NCBI RefSeq assembly: GCF_001654845.1
Contig: NZ_LXES01000040.1
Coordinates: 186,001-250,000 of the forward strand
From: Enterobacter soli ATCC BAA-2102
GTDB lineage: Bacteria; Pseudomonadota; Gammaproteobacteria; Enterobacterales; Enterobacteriaceae
Direction of reading: 5' to 3'
Length of the DNA stretch: 64,000 bases
This document shows, piece by piece, positions 19,368 to 27,986 of the stretch. Made by a program: the position numbers and the translations under genes. Below the pieces are notes generated by a model, which was given only the letters and a program-made list of their open reading frames with translations, did not search any database and was not told the DNA's origin. Within the stretch, counting starts at the first letter, position 1. Each line of letters opens with the position of its first letter.

Positions 19368-21518
19368 TCATACATTTACTGCACTGATTAATCGCGATTT
19401 CATGGACTGATACGCTGATGCGGCAAAATCTTCCGCCCAGCGTTGGTCTTCAATTGCCTCAATCTGTACTGCGCAGTATTTTGTTTCCGGCGTTTTGGAT
19501 ACCGGGTCGAGATTATCCTGCGTCAGTTCGTTACAGGCGCCAATCCACCACTGATAGGTCATGTAGACCGCACCGGCATTGATGCGCTCGCTGATGCTGG
19601 CGCGGGTGATCACTTTCCCCCTGCGCGAGCGCACCCAGACCAGTTGTCCGTCGCGTATGTTCAGCGCGTTGGCATCTGCCGGATTTAACTGCACGCGGCC
19701 AGGTTCGTCGGCAAGGCTCTGCAGTGCCGCACAGTTGCCGGTCATTGAACGGCAGGAGTAGTGTCCAACCTCCCTGACCGTGCAGAGCACAAGGGGATAC
19801 TCCGCATCAGGAATTTCAGCTGGGCGGCGCCATGCCGTAGCGAAAAGTTGTCCCTTGCCGGTTGGCGTGTCGAACTGATTGTCTTTATACAGGTGAGGGG
19901 TCCCCGGGTGTTCCAGTGTTGGGCACGGCCACTGGACATGACCCATCTCGCCCATTTTTTCATAGGTCACGCCAAAGAACAGTGGGCACAGCTCGCGCAT
20001 CTCATCCCAGATCTGTTGGTTAGACGTATAGTGCATCGGGTAGCCCATTTCGGTGGCAAGCAGGCTGATGATTTCCCAGTCGCGTTTCACGTTGCCGCTG
20101 GGTTCAATGGCTTTTCCGAATCGCTGGAAGCCCCTGTCAGCGCAGGTAAATACGCCGCCATGTTCACCCCAGGAGGTCGCAGGCAGCAACACATCTGCCA
20201 CTTCGGCGGTTTTGGTCATGAAAATGTCCTGCACCACCACAAAATCAAGGGCCTCGAAACCCCGGCGTACCAGGCCAAGATCGGCCTCTGTCTGGAGCGG
20301 ATCTTCCCCCATGATGTAATAGGCCTTGATCTTACCTTCCAGCGCCAGGTGCGGGACTTCCGTGATGCGTGTCCCGACGTGGGCATCCATCTCGTTGATA
20401 TCGATGTGCCAGGCATCGGCAAATTTTTGCCGGACCGCTACATCGGTGACATCCTGATAACCGGGGAACATGTTAGGCAGCACGCCCATATCACAGGCGC
20501 CCTGGACATTATTCTGTCCACGTACCGGGCCGACGCCGACAGCCGGGCGTCCCAGGTTGCCGGTCAGTAGGGCGAGGCTGGAAAGCCCTTTAACCACATC
20601 AACAGCCTGCCCGAACTGGGTAACGCCCATCCCCCACATGACGGTGGCCGACGGTGCTGCCGCGAAAGTGCGCATCGCCTGGCGAACGTCGCTGGCGGCA
20701 ATGCCGGTAAGGTGTTCGACACTCTCTGGGGCGTAATCTTTTACCGCCTCGCGATAGGCATCCAGCCCTTCGGTAAAGCGCGCAACATAGTTTTTGTCGT
20801 ATAACTCCTCTTCCAGCAGCACATAGCCAAAGGCGTTTACCAGCGCCATATTGCTGCCGTTTTTAAGCTGCAAATGCTGATCGGCAATGCGCGCGGTTTC
20901 GATGCGACGCGGATCGCAGACAATAATTTTCGCGCCATTTTCACGCGCTTTGAGCACGCGTCTTGCCACGATCGGATGCGAGTCAGCGCAGTTATAGCCA
21001 AAGACCAACAGGCATTTTGAGTTTTCAATGTCGTTGATGGAGTTGCTCATGGCACCATTGCCAAGTGTCTCCTGAAGGCCTGCTACGGAGGGGCCGTGGC
21101 AGACACGCGCGCAGCAATCCACATTGTTAGTGTTGAGCACCGCCCGGGCAAATTTTTGCATTACGTAGTTGGTTTCATTGCCTGTACCCCTGGAAGAGCC
21201 AGTGGTCATAATCGAACGGGGGCCGAACTGCGCCTTAATGCTTTTCAGTTTGTGGGCGGTATAGCGAATGGCTTCTTCCCAGGTAACGGGGGTGAATGCT
21301 TCACCTTTGTGATAGCGAATCATGGGTTGTGTTAAGCGGGGAGTCAGCAGGCGGGTATCGTTGAGAAAATCCCATCCGTAAAAGCCTTTCAGACACAGCG
21401 TGCCCTGGTTAGTGACGCCATCGGCGGCTTCGGCACGGATGATTCGGTTATTTTCGACGACGAGATTCAATTTGCAGCCTGCACCACAGTAAGGGCAGAC
21501 GCTTGCGATTTTTTTCAT
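19368..21518 (-). CDS. Formate dehydrogenase H-like molybdoenzyme with Cys in place of Sec
   Basis: 716-residue FdhF homologue, cytoplasmic, predicted to oxidise formate to CO2 with a Mo-bis-MGD cofactor. The N-terminal 4Fe-4S motif is CPYCGAGCK ... CLKG. Residue 140 in CCARVCHGPSV is Cys encoded by TGC (21101-21099), where E. coli FdhF has selenocysteine; the neighbouring His141 is kept. Molybdopterin domains and the C-terminal MGD-binding domain (STVREVGHYSCRSMTGNC-like) are complete. I start at ATG 21518 (MKKIASVC) to match E. coli FdhF. It is a single gene without hydrogenase genes nearby. A sigma-54-like promoter lies upstream. Confidence 0.88.
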   Translation of the reverse strand: MKKIASVCPYCGAGCKLNLVVENNRIIRAEAADGVTNQGTLCLKGFYGWDFLNDTRLLTPRLTQPMIRYHKGEAFTPVTWEEAIRYTAHKLKSIKAQFGPRSIMTTGSSRGTGNETNYVMQKFARAVLNTNNVDCCARVCHGPSVAGLQETLGNGAMSNSINDIENSKCLLVFGYNCADSHPIVARRVLKARENGAKIIVCDPRRIETARIADQHLQLKNGSNMALVNAFGYVLLEEELYDKNYVARFTEGLDAYREAVKDYAPESVEHLTGIAASDVRQAMRTFAAAPSATVMWGMGVTQFGQAVDVVKGLSSLALLTGNLGRPAVGVGPVRGQNNVQGACDMGVLPNMFPGYQDVTDVAVRQKFADAWHIDINEMDAHVGTRITEVPHLALEGKIKAYYIMGEDPLQTEADLGLVRRGFEALDFVVVQDIFMTKTAEVADVLLPATSWGEHGGVFTCADRGFQRFGKAIEPSGNVKRDWEIISLLATEMGYPMHYTSNQQIWDEMRELCPLFFGVTYEKMGEMGHVQWPCPTLEHPGTPHLYKDNQFDTPTGKGQLFATAWRRPAEIPDAEYPLVLCTVREVGHYSCRSMTGNCAALQSLADEPGRVQLNPADANALNIRDGQLVWVRSRRGKVITRASISERINAGAVYMTYQWWIGACNELTQDNLDPVSKTPETKYCAVQIEAIEDQRWAEDFAASAYQSMKSRLISAVNV

Positions 21519-21584
21519 CAATAACAGACCTGTTAAGAAATGAAGCAAAGTTGACTGGAAAACCCAGTCCCGTAGGCGAAGGTA

Positions 21585-21600
21585 AGCAGGAACCGTGCCA
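21585..21600 (-). promoter_or_regulatory. Candidate sigma-54 promoter of the formate dehydrogenase gene
   Basis: The minus strand reads tggcacggttcctgct. TGGCAC (-24) and the CTGC (-12) are correctly spaced (GG to GC 12 bp), one mismatch from the TGGCAC-N5-TTGC consensus. The start would be near 21574, leaving a ~55-nt leader. E. coli fdhF is known to use sigma-54. Confidence 0.68.
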
Positions 21601-21642
21601 GGTTTGCTTTGCTGGTTTTACAGGGTGTTATGCGCAAAGGCG

Positions 21643-21684
21643 CGTGTCATCGTCAGGCCGTTCGTCAGTTTTGACGATGACACG
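21643..21684. promoter_or_regulatory. 13-bp perfect inverted repeat, possible enhancer site
   Basis: cgtgtcatcgtca and tgacgatgacacg form perfect 13-bp arms around a 16-bp spacer, about 70-110 bp upstream of the predicted sigma-54 start. That is the usual place for an enhancer-binding activator (FhlA would be the family expectation). It is also just downstream of the ariR stop, but no T-run follows, so terminator function is less likely. Confidence 0.5.
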
Positions 21685-21703
21685 TTAGGGGAGTGAAGGG
21701 GCC

Positions 21704-21982
21704 TTAGAGATCGTCCATCGTGTAACCCACCACGATTTCCAGTGTCTTACGGATCACATCCGCCTGAACCACGTCGTGTGTAGCTTCCAAAGTTTGAATG
21801 AGCCAGAGGATGATCGCTTTATTGGACAGGTGTCCCTCGGAGGCCAGAACACAGCGTACTGCAGTAGAAAAAACAGCGGACTCTTCAGCAAAACGATCGC
21901 CTGCGTGACGGAAATATTCCGACAGCGCACTGTCTATAAAAGCAGAATGGTATTCGGGTTGAAGCTGAATATTTTGTCTCAT
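21704..21982 (-). CDS. ariR: AriR/YmgB family biofilm and acid-resistance regulator
   Basis: 92-residue protein matching E. coli AriR (YmgB) in the C-terminal helix ADVIRKTLEIVVGYTMDDL and in EESAVFSTAV. The family acts downstream of BluF/BluR to favour colanic acid production and limit curli through the Rcs system. It is the last of three genes read ycgZ-ymgA-ariR on the minus strand; ymgC of E. coli is not seen. Confidence 0.86.
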   Translation of the reverse strand: MRQNIQLQPEYHSAFIDSALSEYFRHAGDRFAEESAVFSTAVRCVLASEGHLSNKAIILWLIQTLEATHDVVQADVIRKTLEIVVGYTMDDL

Positions 21983-22011
21983 TTGTTCTCACCGTAGCTG
22001 TTAAATTGCAG

Positions 22012-22332
22012 TCAATGTATTTTTTTGGGGTCTGACGGTTTTCCATTTCCAAATAAAGGGATGACATTGTCTCTGTTGTTGTTAAGAGGTCCCTCTCTTT
22101 TCGTTCGTCCTTGCGCGGTTCTGCGACGTCTAAGGGCGATGCTGTTTGAGCCGATTTCGGCAATCACCCTCGCAAGTGTCTCCCGCCGCTGGGGATCCTT
22201 TTCATGTTCTTTCATCACCCGCAGACGCTGTAGCAATCCTTCGGTTGTCACTGGTCCCCGCTCTTTCAGAAGAGAGAGAACGGCTTCACCGATAAGCGTG
22301 TCGATCAGTCGGTCTGCGTCACTGCTGTTCAT
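22012..22332 (-). CDS. ymgA: YmgA-like connector protein
   Basis: 106-residue product from ATG 22332, 4 bp after the ycgZ stop. Resemblance to E. coli YmgA is weaker than for its neighbours. It shares the helical core (IGEAVLSLLKERGPVTTEGLLQ), the RRRTA stretch and the C-terminal FGNGK...KKIH. It has a basic, probably disordered C-terminal third. Assignment leans on gene order; a longer in-frame extension upstream overlaps ycgZ and is rejected. Confidence 0.68.
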   Translation of the reverse strand: MNSSDADRLIDTLIGEAVLSLLKERGPVTTEGLLQRLRVMKEHEKDPQRRETLARVIAEIGSNSIALRRRRTAQGRTKREGPLNNNRDNVIPLFGNGKPSDPKKIH

Positions 22333-22336
22333 AACT

Positions 22337-22576
22337 TTACCGTTCGAAGAGCAAACCAAGCAGCATGTGGTAATGTTCTTCCTCTTCCGGCCCGTCGGCT
22401 CGTTCGAGGCGGCTGAGCAGCTTGGTACAAAGCGATTTGCGATTAAGGTTTCGTCCGTCGCTGAGGATTTCAACCACTACCTGACCCAGCGTCTCCTGCT
22501 GGGTGGGAAGCGCAGCCTTTTCAAAGTACTGTGCAATCGCTGCTGCGGAATCTGTGCCGTAACCTTCCTGCTGCAT
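22337..22576 (-). CDS. ycgZ: YcgZ connector protein of the blue-light pathway
   Basis: 79 residues against 78 in E. coli, sharing LDSAxAI-type N-terminus and TQQETLGQVVVEIL, DGRNLNRKSLC and LLGLLFER. YcgZ works with YmgA/AriR via RcsC to change biofilm matrix output. It is the first gene of the BluR-controlled operon and is divergent from bluF. Confidence 0.9.
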   Translation of the reverse strand: MQQEGYGTDSAAAIAQYFEKAALPTQQETLGQVVVEILSDGRNLNRKSLCTKLLSRLERADGPEEEEHYHMLLGLLFER

Positions 22577-22641
22577 GTCTCACTCCTGTAAAATCATGTC
22601 GTCAATAACGTTACATTTAAGGTATACACAATTTCAAAATC

Positions 22642-22786
22642 TGTACATGAAAAATGTACAAATTTTTGTGTTTTTTTTAATATTTTTCATAAAGTCTTTT
22701 GTTTTTAATTGGTTATATGTCTTTCGTGAAGCGCTAATGTTACAGGATATATTGTACAAAAAGAGCAGGCACTGGTAAGTTGTACA
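22642..22786. promoter_or_regulatory. Cluster of TGTACA motifs, putative BluR operators (ycgZ/bluF)
   Basis: TGTACA occurs at 22642-22647 and 22655-22660 (13 bp apart), and again at 22753-22758 and 22781-22786. All lie in the 338-bp AT-rich region between ycgZ and bluF. BluR's paralogue MlrA is known to recognise TGTACA-containing dyads, so these are good BluR operator candidates. No gene is seen in 22577-22914. Confidence 0.6.
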
Positions 22787-22914
22787 GCAGAGAAAACAGG
22801 TCTCATTAACTGCTGTAAATGGTTGAGATGTAAATTATTTGTTAAGCAATTAATGTGCTATAAATGAACATTACCCACGTCTTTTGTGGAAAAAACCCGA
22901 ACCCCAGGAATAGC

Positions 22915-24135
22915 ATGCTCACAACCATCATTTACCGCAGTCATATCTGCGAGGACGTTCCAGTGAAAGCGTTGGAAGCCATGGTCGCTGCTGCAAACAG
23001 TAAAAATCAGCAATCTAATGTCACGGGGATCCTGCTGTTTAACGGCACTCATTTTTTCCAACTGCTTGAAGGACCAGTGGAGCACGTTTCGTCGATCTAT
23101 GAGCAGATCTGTAACGACCCACGTCACCATAATGTGGTTGAGTTGATGCGCGATCACGGGCCTGTGCGCCGCTTTGGCAACGTGGGCATGGAGCTTTTCG
23201 ATTTACGCCAGTTCGACAGGGATGAGGTGCTACAGCAGGTGCTCGACAAAGGAACGACTCGCTACCAGCTGACGTATAACGACCGCCCACTCCAGTTTTT
23301 CCGCACCTTTGTCGATGCCACGGAAAAAGAGAACTACTTTGAACTTCCGCCTGCGGATTCATGGGATTTTGTTCCCGAAGAAACGCGCTTATCCGCGCAG
23401 CCCGAGGTGATCGCCAAGGGAGCGGATTGCAGCTTTGCGTTCCAGCCGATAGTCGATCCGTTTATGCAGCAGGTCGTTTCCTGGGAGGCGCTTATCCGCA
23501 CCCATGACGGCGGCTCGCCGGAGGCCTATTTTGCCAAACTCCCGCGTGACGAAGTGTATACGTCCGATCTGCAAAGCAAGCAGGTGGCGCTTTCAATGGC
23601 CAGCGCGCTGGGATTACAGGACCAAACATTATCCCTTAACTTGCTGCCCATGACGCTGGTTAACATTCCCAACGCCGTGGATTTTCTGCTCACAGCGATT
23701 GAAGCAAATGGGTTTGTGCCAGAGCAAATTGTGGTGGAGTTTACTGAAAGTGAAGCCATTTCCCGCTTTGATGAATTCTCGGATTCGGTCAGGCAGCTAA
23801 AAAGTGCAGGCATCAGTGTGACGATCGATCACTTTGGCGCCGGTTTCGCGGGGCTACAACTGCTGGCTCAGTTCCAGCCGGACAGAATTAAGATAAATCG
23901 CGATCTGGTCGCTAACGTGCACAAAAGTGGCCCCCGACAGGCCATCATTCAGGCGATTATCAAATGCTGTACCACGCTTGAGATCCAGTTCTGCGCGGTG
24001 GGTGTGGAGAAGGCAGAAGAGTGGATGTGGCTGGAGTCTGCGGGAATTTCCCAGTTCCAGGGGCATCTCTTTGCCAGCCCCCGGCATGGCGGTATTCCAG
24101 TTATTGCGTGGCCGGAGAAAAAATTCGAATTCTGA
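22915..24135 (+). CDS. bluF: BLUF-EAL blue-light photoreceptor BluF (anti-repressor)
   Basis: 406 residues. The BLUF flavin domain (1-95) has the photocycle residues Tyr7, Asn31 and Gln49. The EAL domain (about 150-400) is degenerate: the catalytic DDFG is IDHFGAG, KxD is KIN and the EGVE motif is VGVE. It should therefore not hydrolyse c-di-GMP, as in E. coli, where light-activated BluF instead binds and removes BluR. ATG 22915 follows aggaat and matches the E. coli start. Probably co-regulated with bluR downstream. Confidence 0.93.
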   Translation: MLTTIIYRSHICEDVPVKALEAMVAAANSKNQQSNVTGILLFNGTHFFQLLEGPVEHVSSIYEQICNDPRHHNVVELMRDHGPVRRFGNVGMELFDLRQFDRDEVLQQVLDKGTTRYQLTYNDRPLQFFRTFVDATEKENYFELPPADSWDFVPEETRLSAQPEVIAKGADCSFAFQPIVDPFMQQVVSWEALIRTHDGGSPEAYFAKLPRDEVYTSDLQSKQVALSMASALGLQDQTLSLNLLPMTLVNIPNAVDFLLTAIEANGFVPEQIVVEFTESEAISRFDEFSDSVRQLKSAGISVTIDHFGAGFAGLQLLAQFQPDRIKINRDLVANVHKSGPRQAIIQAIIKCCTTLEIQFCAVGVEKAEEWMWLESAGISQFQGHLFASPRHGGIPVIAWPEKKFEF

Positions 24136-24141
24136 TAAAGC

Positions 24142-24270
24142 TGTACACAAAGCGGCAGACTTAACTGTACGAATGGTAAATTTTATACAACAATATATTC
24201 ACAGGCGAAGGGAAGAGTAGCCCATTCACCTGAGTAAAATGTGGTCTTAGTTATACAAATGGTTTGTACA
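24142..24270. promoter_or_regulatory. TGTAC-type motifs upstream of bluR
   Basis: tgtaca at 24142-24147, tgtacg at 24166-24171, and a palindrome tacaaa-tgg-tttgta at 24254-24268 with tgtaca ending at 24270. The last lies about 55 bp before the bluR ATG, which suggests autoregulation of bluR. Confidence 0.5.
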
Positions 24271-24323
24271 ATCTGATAAGGTTGGTGTAGTTAGGTATGG
24301 AAGTTCTGAGCGTGAGGGAGTTA

Positions 24324-25052
24324 ATGGCCTATTACAGTATCGGCGAAGTGGCCGAACGATGCGGTATCAACCCCGTTACGCTGCGTGCCTGGCAGCGTCG
24401 TTATGGATTGTTGAAGCCGCAGCGCAGCGAAGGGGGACATCGTCAGTTTGACGATGAAGATATCCTGCGTATTGAAGAGATCAAACGCCTGATGAAAAGC
24501 GGCGTTTCGGTCGGAAAAGTTAAAGTCTTGCTGGAAAATAAGGAAGTGCTGACCCAGGGCAATTGGGTTTCGTTCCAGGAAGAGATGATGACCGTTCTGC
24601 GTTACGCCAGCCCGGCAAAACTGCGCGCCAAAATAGGTGAATTCCGCCGCGATCACGCGATGGATGCGCTGATTGACAATATTATCTCCCCTGTCCGCCA
24701 GCGAATGAACCAGGATCAGAATACCGTGCGCCACATGGCGAGCCTGCTGGACGGTGTTTTGATCGAATTCGCGATTGCGAGTCTGGCGGAGTCCCGCAAG
24801 AAAACCGGTAAAGACGCTCTTCTGATTGGCTGGGAGTGCGATGACCGGACCCATCTGTGGCTGGAAGCTGCGCGTTTATCGCAAAAGGGCTGGCATATTG
24901 ACGTGCTGGCAGAGCCGATTGATTCACCGCGTCCTGAGCTTTTCCCCGGGCAGAAAATCTTCGTCTGGACGGGGAAATCACCCACGTCTCGCCAGCAGGA
25001 ACAACTGGATCACTGGCGTGAACAGGGGTTTGCGGTGTCATTTCATCACTGA
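24324..25052 (+). CDS. bluR: MerR-like repressor BluR
   Basis: 242-residue protein. The N-terminal MerR HTH ([32 protein letters not shown], written here by its first motif only in key terms: [15 protein letters not shown]) is followed by a B12-binding-like C-terminal fold without the cobalamin DxHxxG signature. E. coli BluR represses ycgZ-ymgAB-ariR and is released by BluF in blue light at low temperature. ATG 24324 is chosen for the conserved MAYYSIG start and the preceding gagggag. Confidence 0.9.
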   Translation: MAYYSIGEVAERCGINPVTLRAWQRRYGLLKPQRSEGGHRQFDDEDILRIEEIKRLMKSGVSVGKVKVLLENKEVLTQGNWVSFQEEMMTVLRYASPAKLRAKIGEFRRDHAMDALIDNIISPVRQRMNQDQNTVRHMASLLDGVLIEFAIASLAESRKKTGKDALLIGWECDDRTHLWLEAARLSQKGWHIDVLAEPIDSPRPELFPGQKIFVWTGKSPTSRQQEQLDHWREQGFAVSFHH

Positions 25053-25058
25053 TCGTAA

Positions 25059-25080
25059 GAGGCCTTGAGGGCCTTTTTTG
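25059..25080 (+). terminator. Terminator of bluR
   Basis: Short stem aggcc/gggcct followed by TTTTTTG, directly after the bluR stop. Confidence 0.7.
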
Positions 25081-25299
25081 TTTTTGCCCCTTTCCTCAAA
25101 AGCTATCTTAAAAATAGGCATTTCCGATGCATATTTTACTTTTCTTCTCTTCGTCATAGATGACGTGACGAAATGCATTATTTATCAATGCATTGAACAA
25201 TTAAATCCATCCTGCCTGCATCCTCCCACAGGGTCTATGCTTAATAAAAGTAGCCAAAAAGGGCGATTTAGCCGAAAGCCCCTGCTGTCAGGGGGTTGA
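25081..25299. other. sufA upstream region; possible sRNA locus
   Basis: 219 bp without a protein gene. It contains GC-rich hairpins (gggcg ... cgccc-like at about 25260-25280 and cccctgctgtcaggggg at about 25280-25296). In E. coli the RydB sRNA maps between ydiH and sufA. A homologue here is possible by position only; I cannot confirm it. OxyR/IscR/IHF sites known for E. coli suf are not resolved by eye. Confidence 0.25.
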
Positions 25300-25318
25300 A
25301 GTGATAATCGTTATCACT
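25300..25318. promoter_or_regulatory. Fur box of the suf operon
   Basis: agtgataatcgttatcact is a perfect 9-1-9 inverted repeat close to the Fur consensus, 44 bp before the sufA ATG. Iron starvation should induce suf. Confidence 0.88.
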
Positions 25319-25362
25319 AACATGGTGTTATGCCCTGGTGGCTCAATACATGAGGTGGACCT

Positions 25363-25731
25363 ATGGAATTGCATTCAGAAACCTTCAATCCTGCCGACTT
25401 TGCCTGGCGCGGTTTAACGCTCACGCCAGCGGCTGCGGCACATATTCACGAGCTGGTGGCGAAAAAGCCTGAGCTCCTCGGCGTGCGCTTAGGGGTCAAG
25501 CAGACCGGCTGTGCGGGCTTCGGCTACGTGCTGGATACCGTCACGGAACCCGCAAAAGACGACCTGGTCTTTGAAACCGATGGCGCGAAACTGTACGTCG
25601 CGCTACAGGCCATGCCTTTTATCGACGGAACCGAAGTCGACTACGTTCGCGAAGGTTTAAACCAGCTCTTTAAATTTCATAACCCGAAAGCCCAGAACGA
25701 ATGCGGCTGCGGCGAAAGCTTTGGGGTATAG
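25363..25731 (+). CDS. sufA: Fe-S cluster A-type carrier SufA
   Basis: 122 residues, as in E. coli. Receives Fe-S clusters from SufBCD and hands them to apoproteins. The three cluster ligands Cys50 (TGCAGFGY), Cys114 and Cys116 (ECGCGESF) are present. First gene of the stress-induced suf operon; sufB follows 8 bp later. Confidence 0.95.
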   Translation: MELHSETFNPADFAWRGLTLTPAAAAHIHELVAKKPELLGVRLGVKQTGCAGFGYVLDTVTEPAKDDLVFETDGAKLYVALQAMPFIDGTEVDYVREGLNQLFKFHNPKAQNECGCGESFGV

Positions 25732-25739
25732 GCGGTACT

Positions 25740-27230
25740 ATGTCTCGTAATACTGAAGCAACTGATGATGTCAACACCTGGAGCGGCGGGCACCTCAACT
25801 ATAAAGAGGGGTTCTTCACGCACCTGCAAACAGATGAACTGGCAAAAGGCATCAATGAAGATGTGATCCGCGCGATTTCGGCCAAGCGTAATGAGCCGGA
25901 GTGGATGCTTGAGTTCCGTCTGAATGCTTTCCGTGCCTGGCTTGAAATGGAAGAGCCACACTGGCTGAAAGCGCACTACGACAAGCTGAACTATCAGGAT
26001 TACAGCTACTACTCTGCGCCATCCTGCGGCAGCTGTGATGATACCTGCGCCTCGCAGCCGGGGGCTGTACAGCAAACCGGTGCCGAGAACAGCTTCCTGA
26101 GCAAAGAAGTCGAAGAGGCGTTTAATCAGCTGGGCGTGCCGGTGCGGGAAGGTAAAGAAGTGGCGGTTGACGCCATTTTTGACTCCGTTTCCGTTGCCAC
26201 CACCTACCGTGAAAAACTCGCCGGGCAGGGCATCATCTTCTGCTCGTTTGGCGAAGCCATTCACGAACACCCGGAGCTGGTGAAAAAGTACCTGGGGACC
26301 GTTGTGCCGGGTAACGATAACTTCTTTGCCGCGCTGAACGCTGCGGTGGCGTCCGATGGCACCTTTATCTACGTGCCAAAAGGGGTGCGCTGCCCTATGG
26401 AGCTGTCGACGTATTTCCGTATAAACGCAGAAAAAACCGGCCAGTTCGAACGCACGATCCTGATTGCCGATGAGGGAAGCTACGTCAGCTACATCGAAGG
26501 CTGTTCTGCCCCAGTACGTGACAGCTATCAGCTGCACGCGGCGGTGGTGGAAGTCATCATCCACAAAGACGCCGAAGTGAAATACTCCACCGTGCAAAAC
26601 TGGTTCCCGGGTGATGGCAACACCGGCGGCATCCTGAACTTCGTCACTAAACGCGCGCTGTGCGAAGGTGAAAACAGCAAAATGTCCTGGACCCAGTCGG
26701 AAACCGGATCTGCGATCACCTGGAAATATCCAAGCTGCATTCTGCGTGGGGATAACTCCATCGGTGAGTTTTATTCCGTGGCGCTCACCAGCGGACGCCA
26801 GCAGGCGGATACCGGCACCAAGATGATCCACATTGGTAAAAACACCAAATCGACCATCATCTCGAAAGGGATCTCCGCCGGGCACAGCCAGAACAGCTAT
26901 CGCGGGCTGGTGAAAATCATGCCTACGGCCACCAACGCCCGTAACTTTACCCAGTGTGACTCAATGCTGATTGGCCCTGATAGCGGCGCGCATACCTTCC
27001 CGTACGTGGAATGCCGTAACAACAGCGCCCAGCTGGAGCATGAAGCGACCACATCGCGTATTGGTGAAGACCAGCTCTTCTACTGCCTGCAACGCGGGAT
27101 CAGTGAAGAAGATGCGATTTCAATGATTGTTAACGGCTTCTGTAAGGATGTGTTCTCTGAACTGCCGCTGGAATTTGCCGTTGAAGCCCAAAAACTCCTC
27201 GCCATTAGTCTTGAACACAGCGTCGGTTAA
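25740..27230 (+). CDS. sufB: Fe-S cluster scaffold subunit SufB
   Basis: 496 residues (E. coli 495). Main scaffold subunit of the SufBC2D complex on which clusters are built, with the beta-helix SufBD core at about 190-450. ATG 25740 ([11 protein letters not shown]) is chosen by E. coli similarity; an upstream in-frame ATG would overlap sufA. Intact, between sufA and sufC. Confidence 0.95.
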   Translation: MSRNTEATDDVNTWSGGHLNYKEGFFTHLQTDELAKGINEDVIRAISAKRNEPEWMLEFRLNAFRAWLEMEEPHWLKAHYDKLNYQDYSYYSAPSCGSCDDTCASQPGAVQQTGAENSFLSKEVEEAFNQLGVPVREGKEVAVDAIFDSVSVATTYREKLAGQGIIFCSFGEAIHEHPELVKKYLGTVVPGNDNFFAALNAAVASDGTFIYVPKGVRCPMELSTYFRINAEKTGQFERTILIADEGSYVSYIEGCSAPVRDSYQLHAAVVEVIIHKDAEVKYSTVQNWFPGDGNTGGILNFVTKRALCEGENSKMSWTQSETGSAITWKYPSCILRGDNSIGEFYSVALTSGRQQADTGTKMIHIGKNTKSTIISKGISAGHSQNSYRGLVKIMPTATNARNFTQCDSMLIGPDSGAHTFPYVECRNNSAQLEHEATTSRIGEDQLFYCLQRGISEEDAISMIVNGFCKDVFSELPLEFAVEAQKLLAISLEHSVG

Positions 27231-27239
27231 GGAAAGCAC

Positions 27240-27986
27240 ATGTTAAGTATTAAAGATTTACAGGTAAGCGTGGAAGACAAAGAGATCCTGCGTGGCCTCA
27301 ATTTTGACGTCAAACCAGGAGAAGTACACGCCATCATGGGGCCAAACGGCTCCGGGAAAAGTACGCTTTCAGCGACGCTGGCAGGACGCGAAGATTACGA
27401 AGTGACCAACGGCACCGTCGAGTTTAACGGCAAAGATCTGCTAGAGATGTCACCGGAAGACCGCGCGGGAGAGGGCATCTTTATGGCCTTCCAGTATCCG
27501 GTAGAAATCCCCGGCGTCAGCAACCAGTTCTTCCTGCAAACGGCGCTCAATGCGGTGCGTAAATACCGTGGGCTGGAGGCGCTCGACCGTTTTGACTTCC
27601 AGGATCTGATGGAAGAGAAAATCAAACTGCTAAAAATGCCGGAAGACCTCCTGACCCGCTCCGTGAATGTCGGTTTCTCCGGTGGTGAGAAAAAGCGTAA
27701 CGACATTCTGCAAATGGCTGTACTGGAGCCGGAGCTGTGCATTCTCGATGAGACTGACTCCGGTCTGGATATCGATGCCCTTAAGATTGTGGCGGACGGC
27801 GTAAACTCCCTGCGCGACGGCAACCGCTCGTTCATTATCGTCACTCACTACCAGCGCATTCTGGATTACATTAAACCGGATTACGTCCATGTGCTCTGGC
27901 AAGGGCGCATTGTGAAATCCGGCGACTTTACGCTGGTCAAACAACTGGAGGAGCAGGGCTATGGCTGGCTTACCGAACAGCAGTAA
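27240..27986 (+). CDS. sufC: SufBCD ATPase subunit SufC
   Basis: 248-residue ABC-type ATPase. Walker A GPNGSGKST with Lys40, signature SGGEKKR, Walker B CILDETDSGLDID. ATP hydrolysis drives conformational change in SufB-SufD during cluster assembly. Its 3' end overlaps sufD by 26 bp. Confidence 0.95.
   Translation: MLSIKDLQVSVEDKEILRGLNFDVKPGEVHAIMGPNGSGKSTLSATLAGREDYEVTNGTVEFNGKDLLEMSPEDRAGEGIFMAFQYPVEIPGVSNQFFLQTALNAVRKYRGLEALDRFDFQDLMEEKIKLLKMPEDLLTRSVNVGFSGGEKKRNDILQMAVLEPELCILDETDSGLDIDALKIVADGVNSLRDGNRSFIIVTHYQRILDYIKPDYVHVLWQGRIVKSGDFTLVKQLEEQGYGWLTEQQ

Noticed and set aside
21099..21101. Selenocysteine codon in the fdhF-like gene
   Set aside because: The codon is TGC, a normal cysteine.
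21643..21684. Inverted repeat as a terminator for ariR
   Set aside because: No T-run on either side; position relative to the sigma-54-like promoter fits an activator site better.
25081..25299. RydB sRNA homologue
   Set aside because: Suggested only by position between ydiH and suf in E. coli; I cannot verify the sequence and a 6-kb insertion separates it from ydiH.
25677..26885. 402-codon open frame antisense to sufB
   Set aside because: Composition and lack of motifs indicate a shadow frame.
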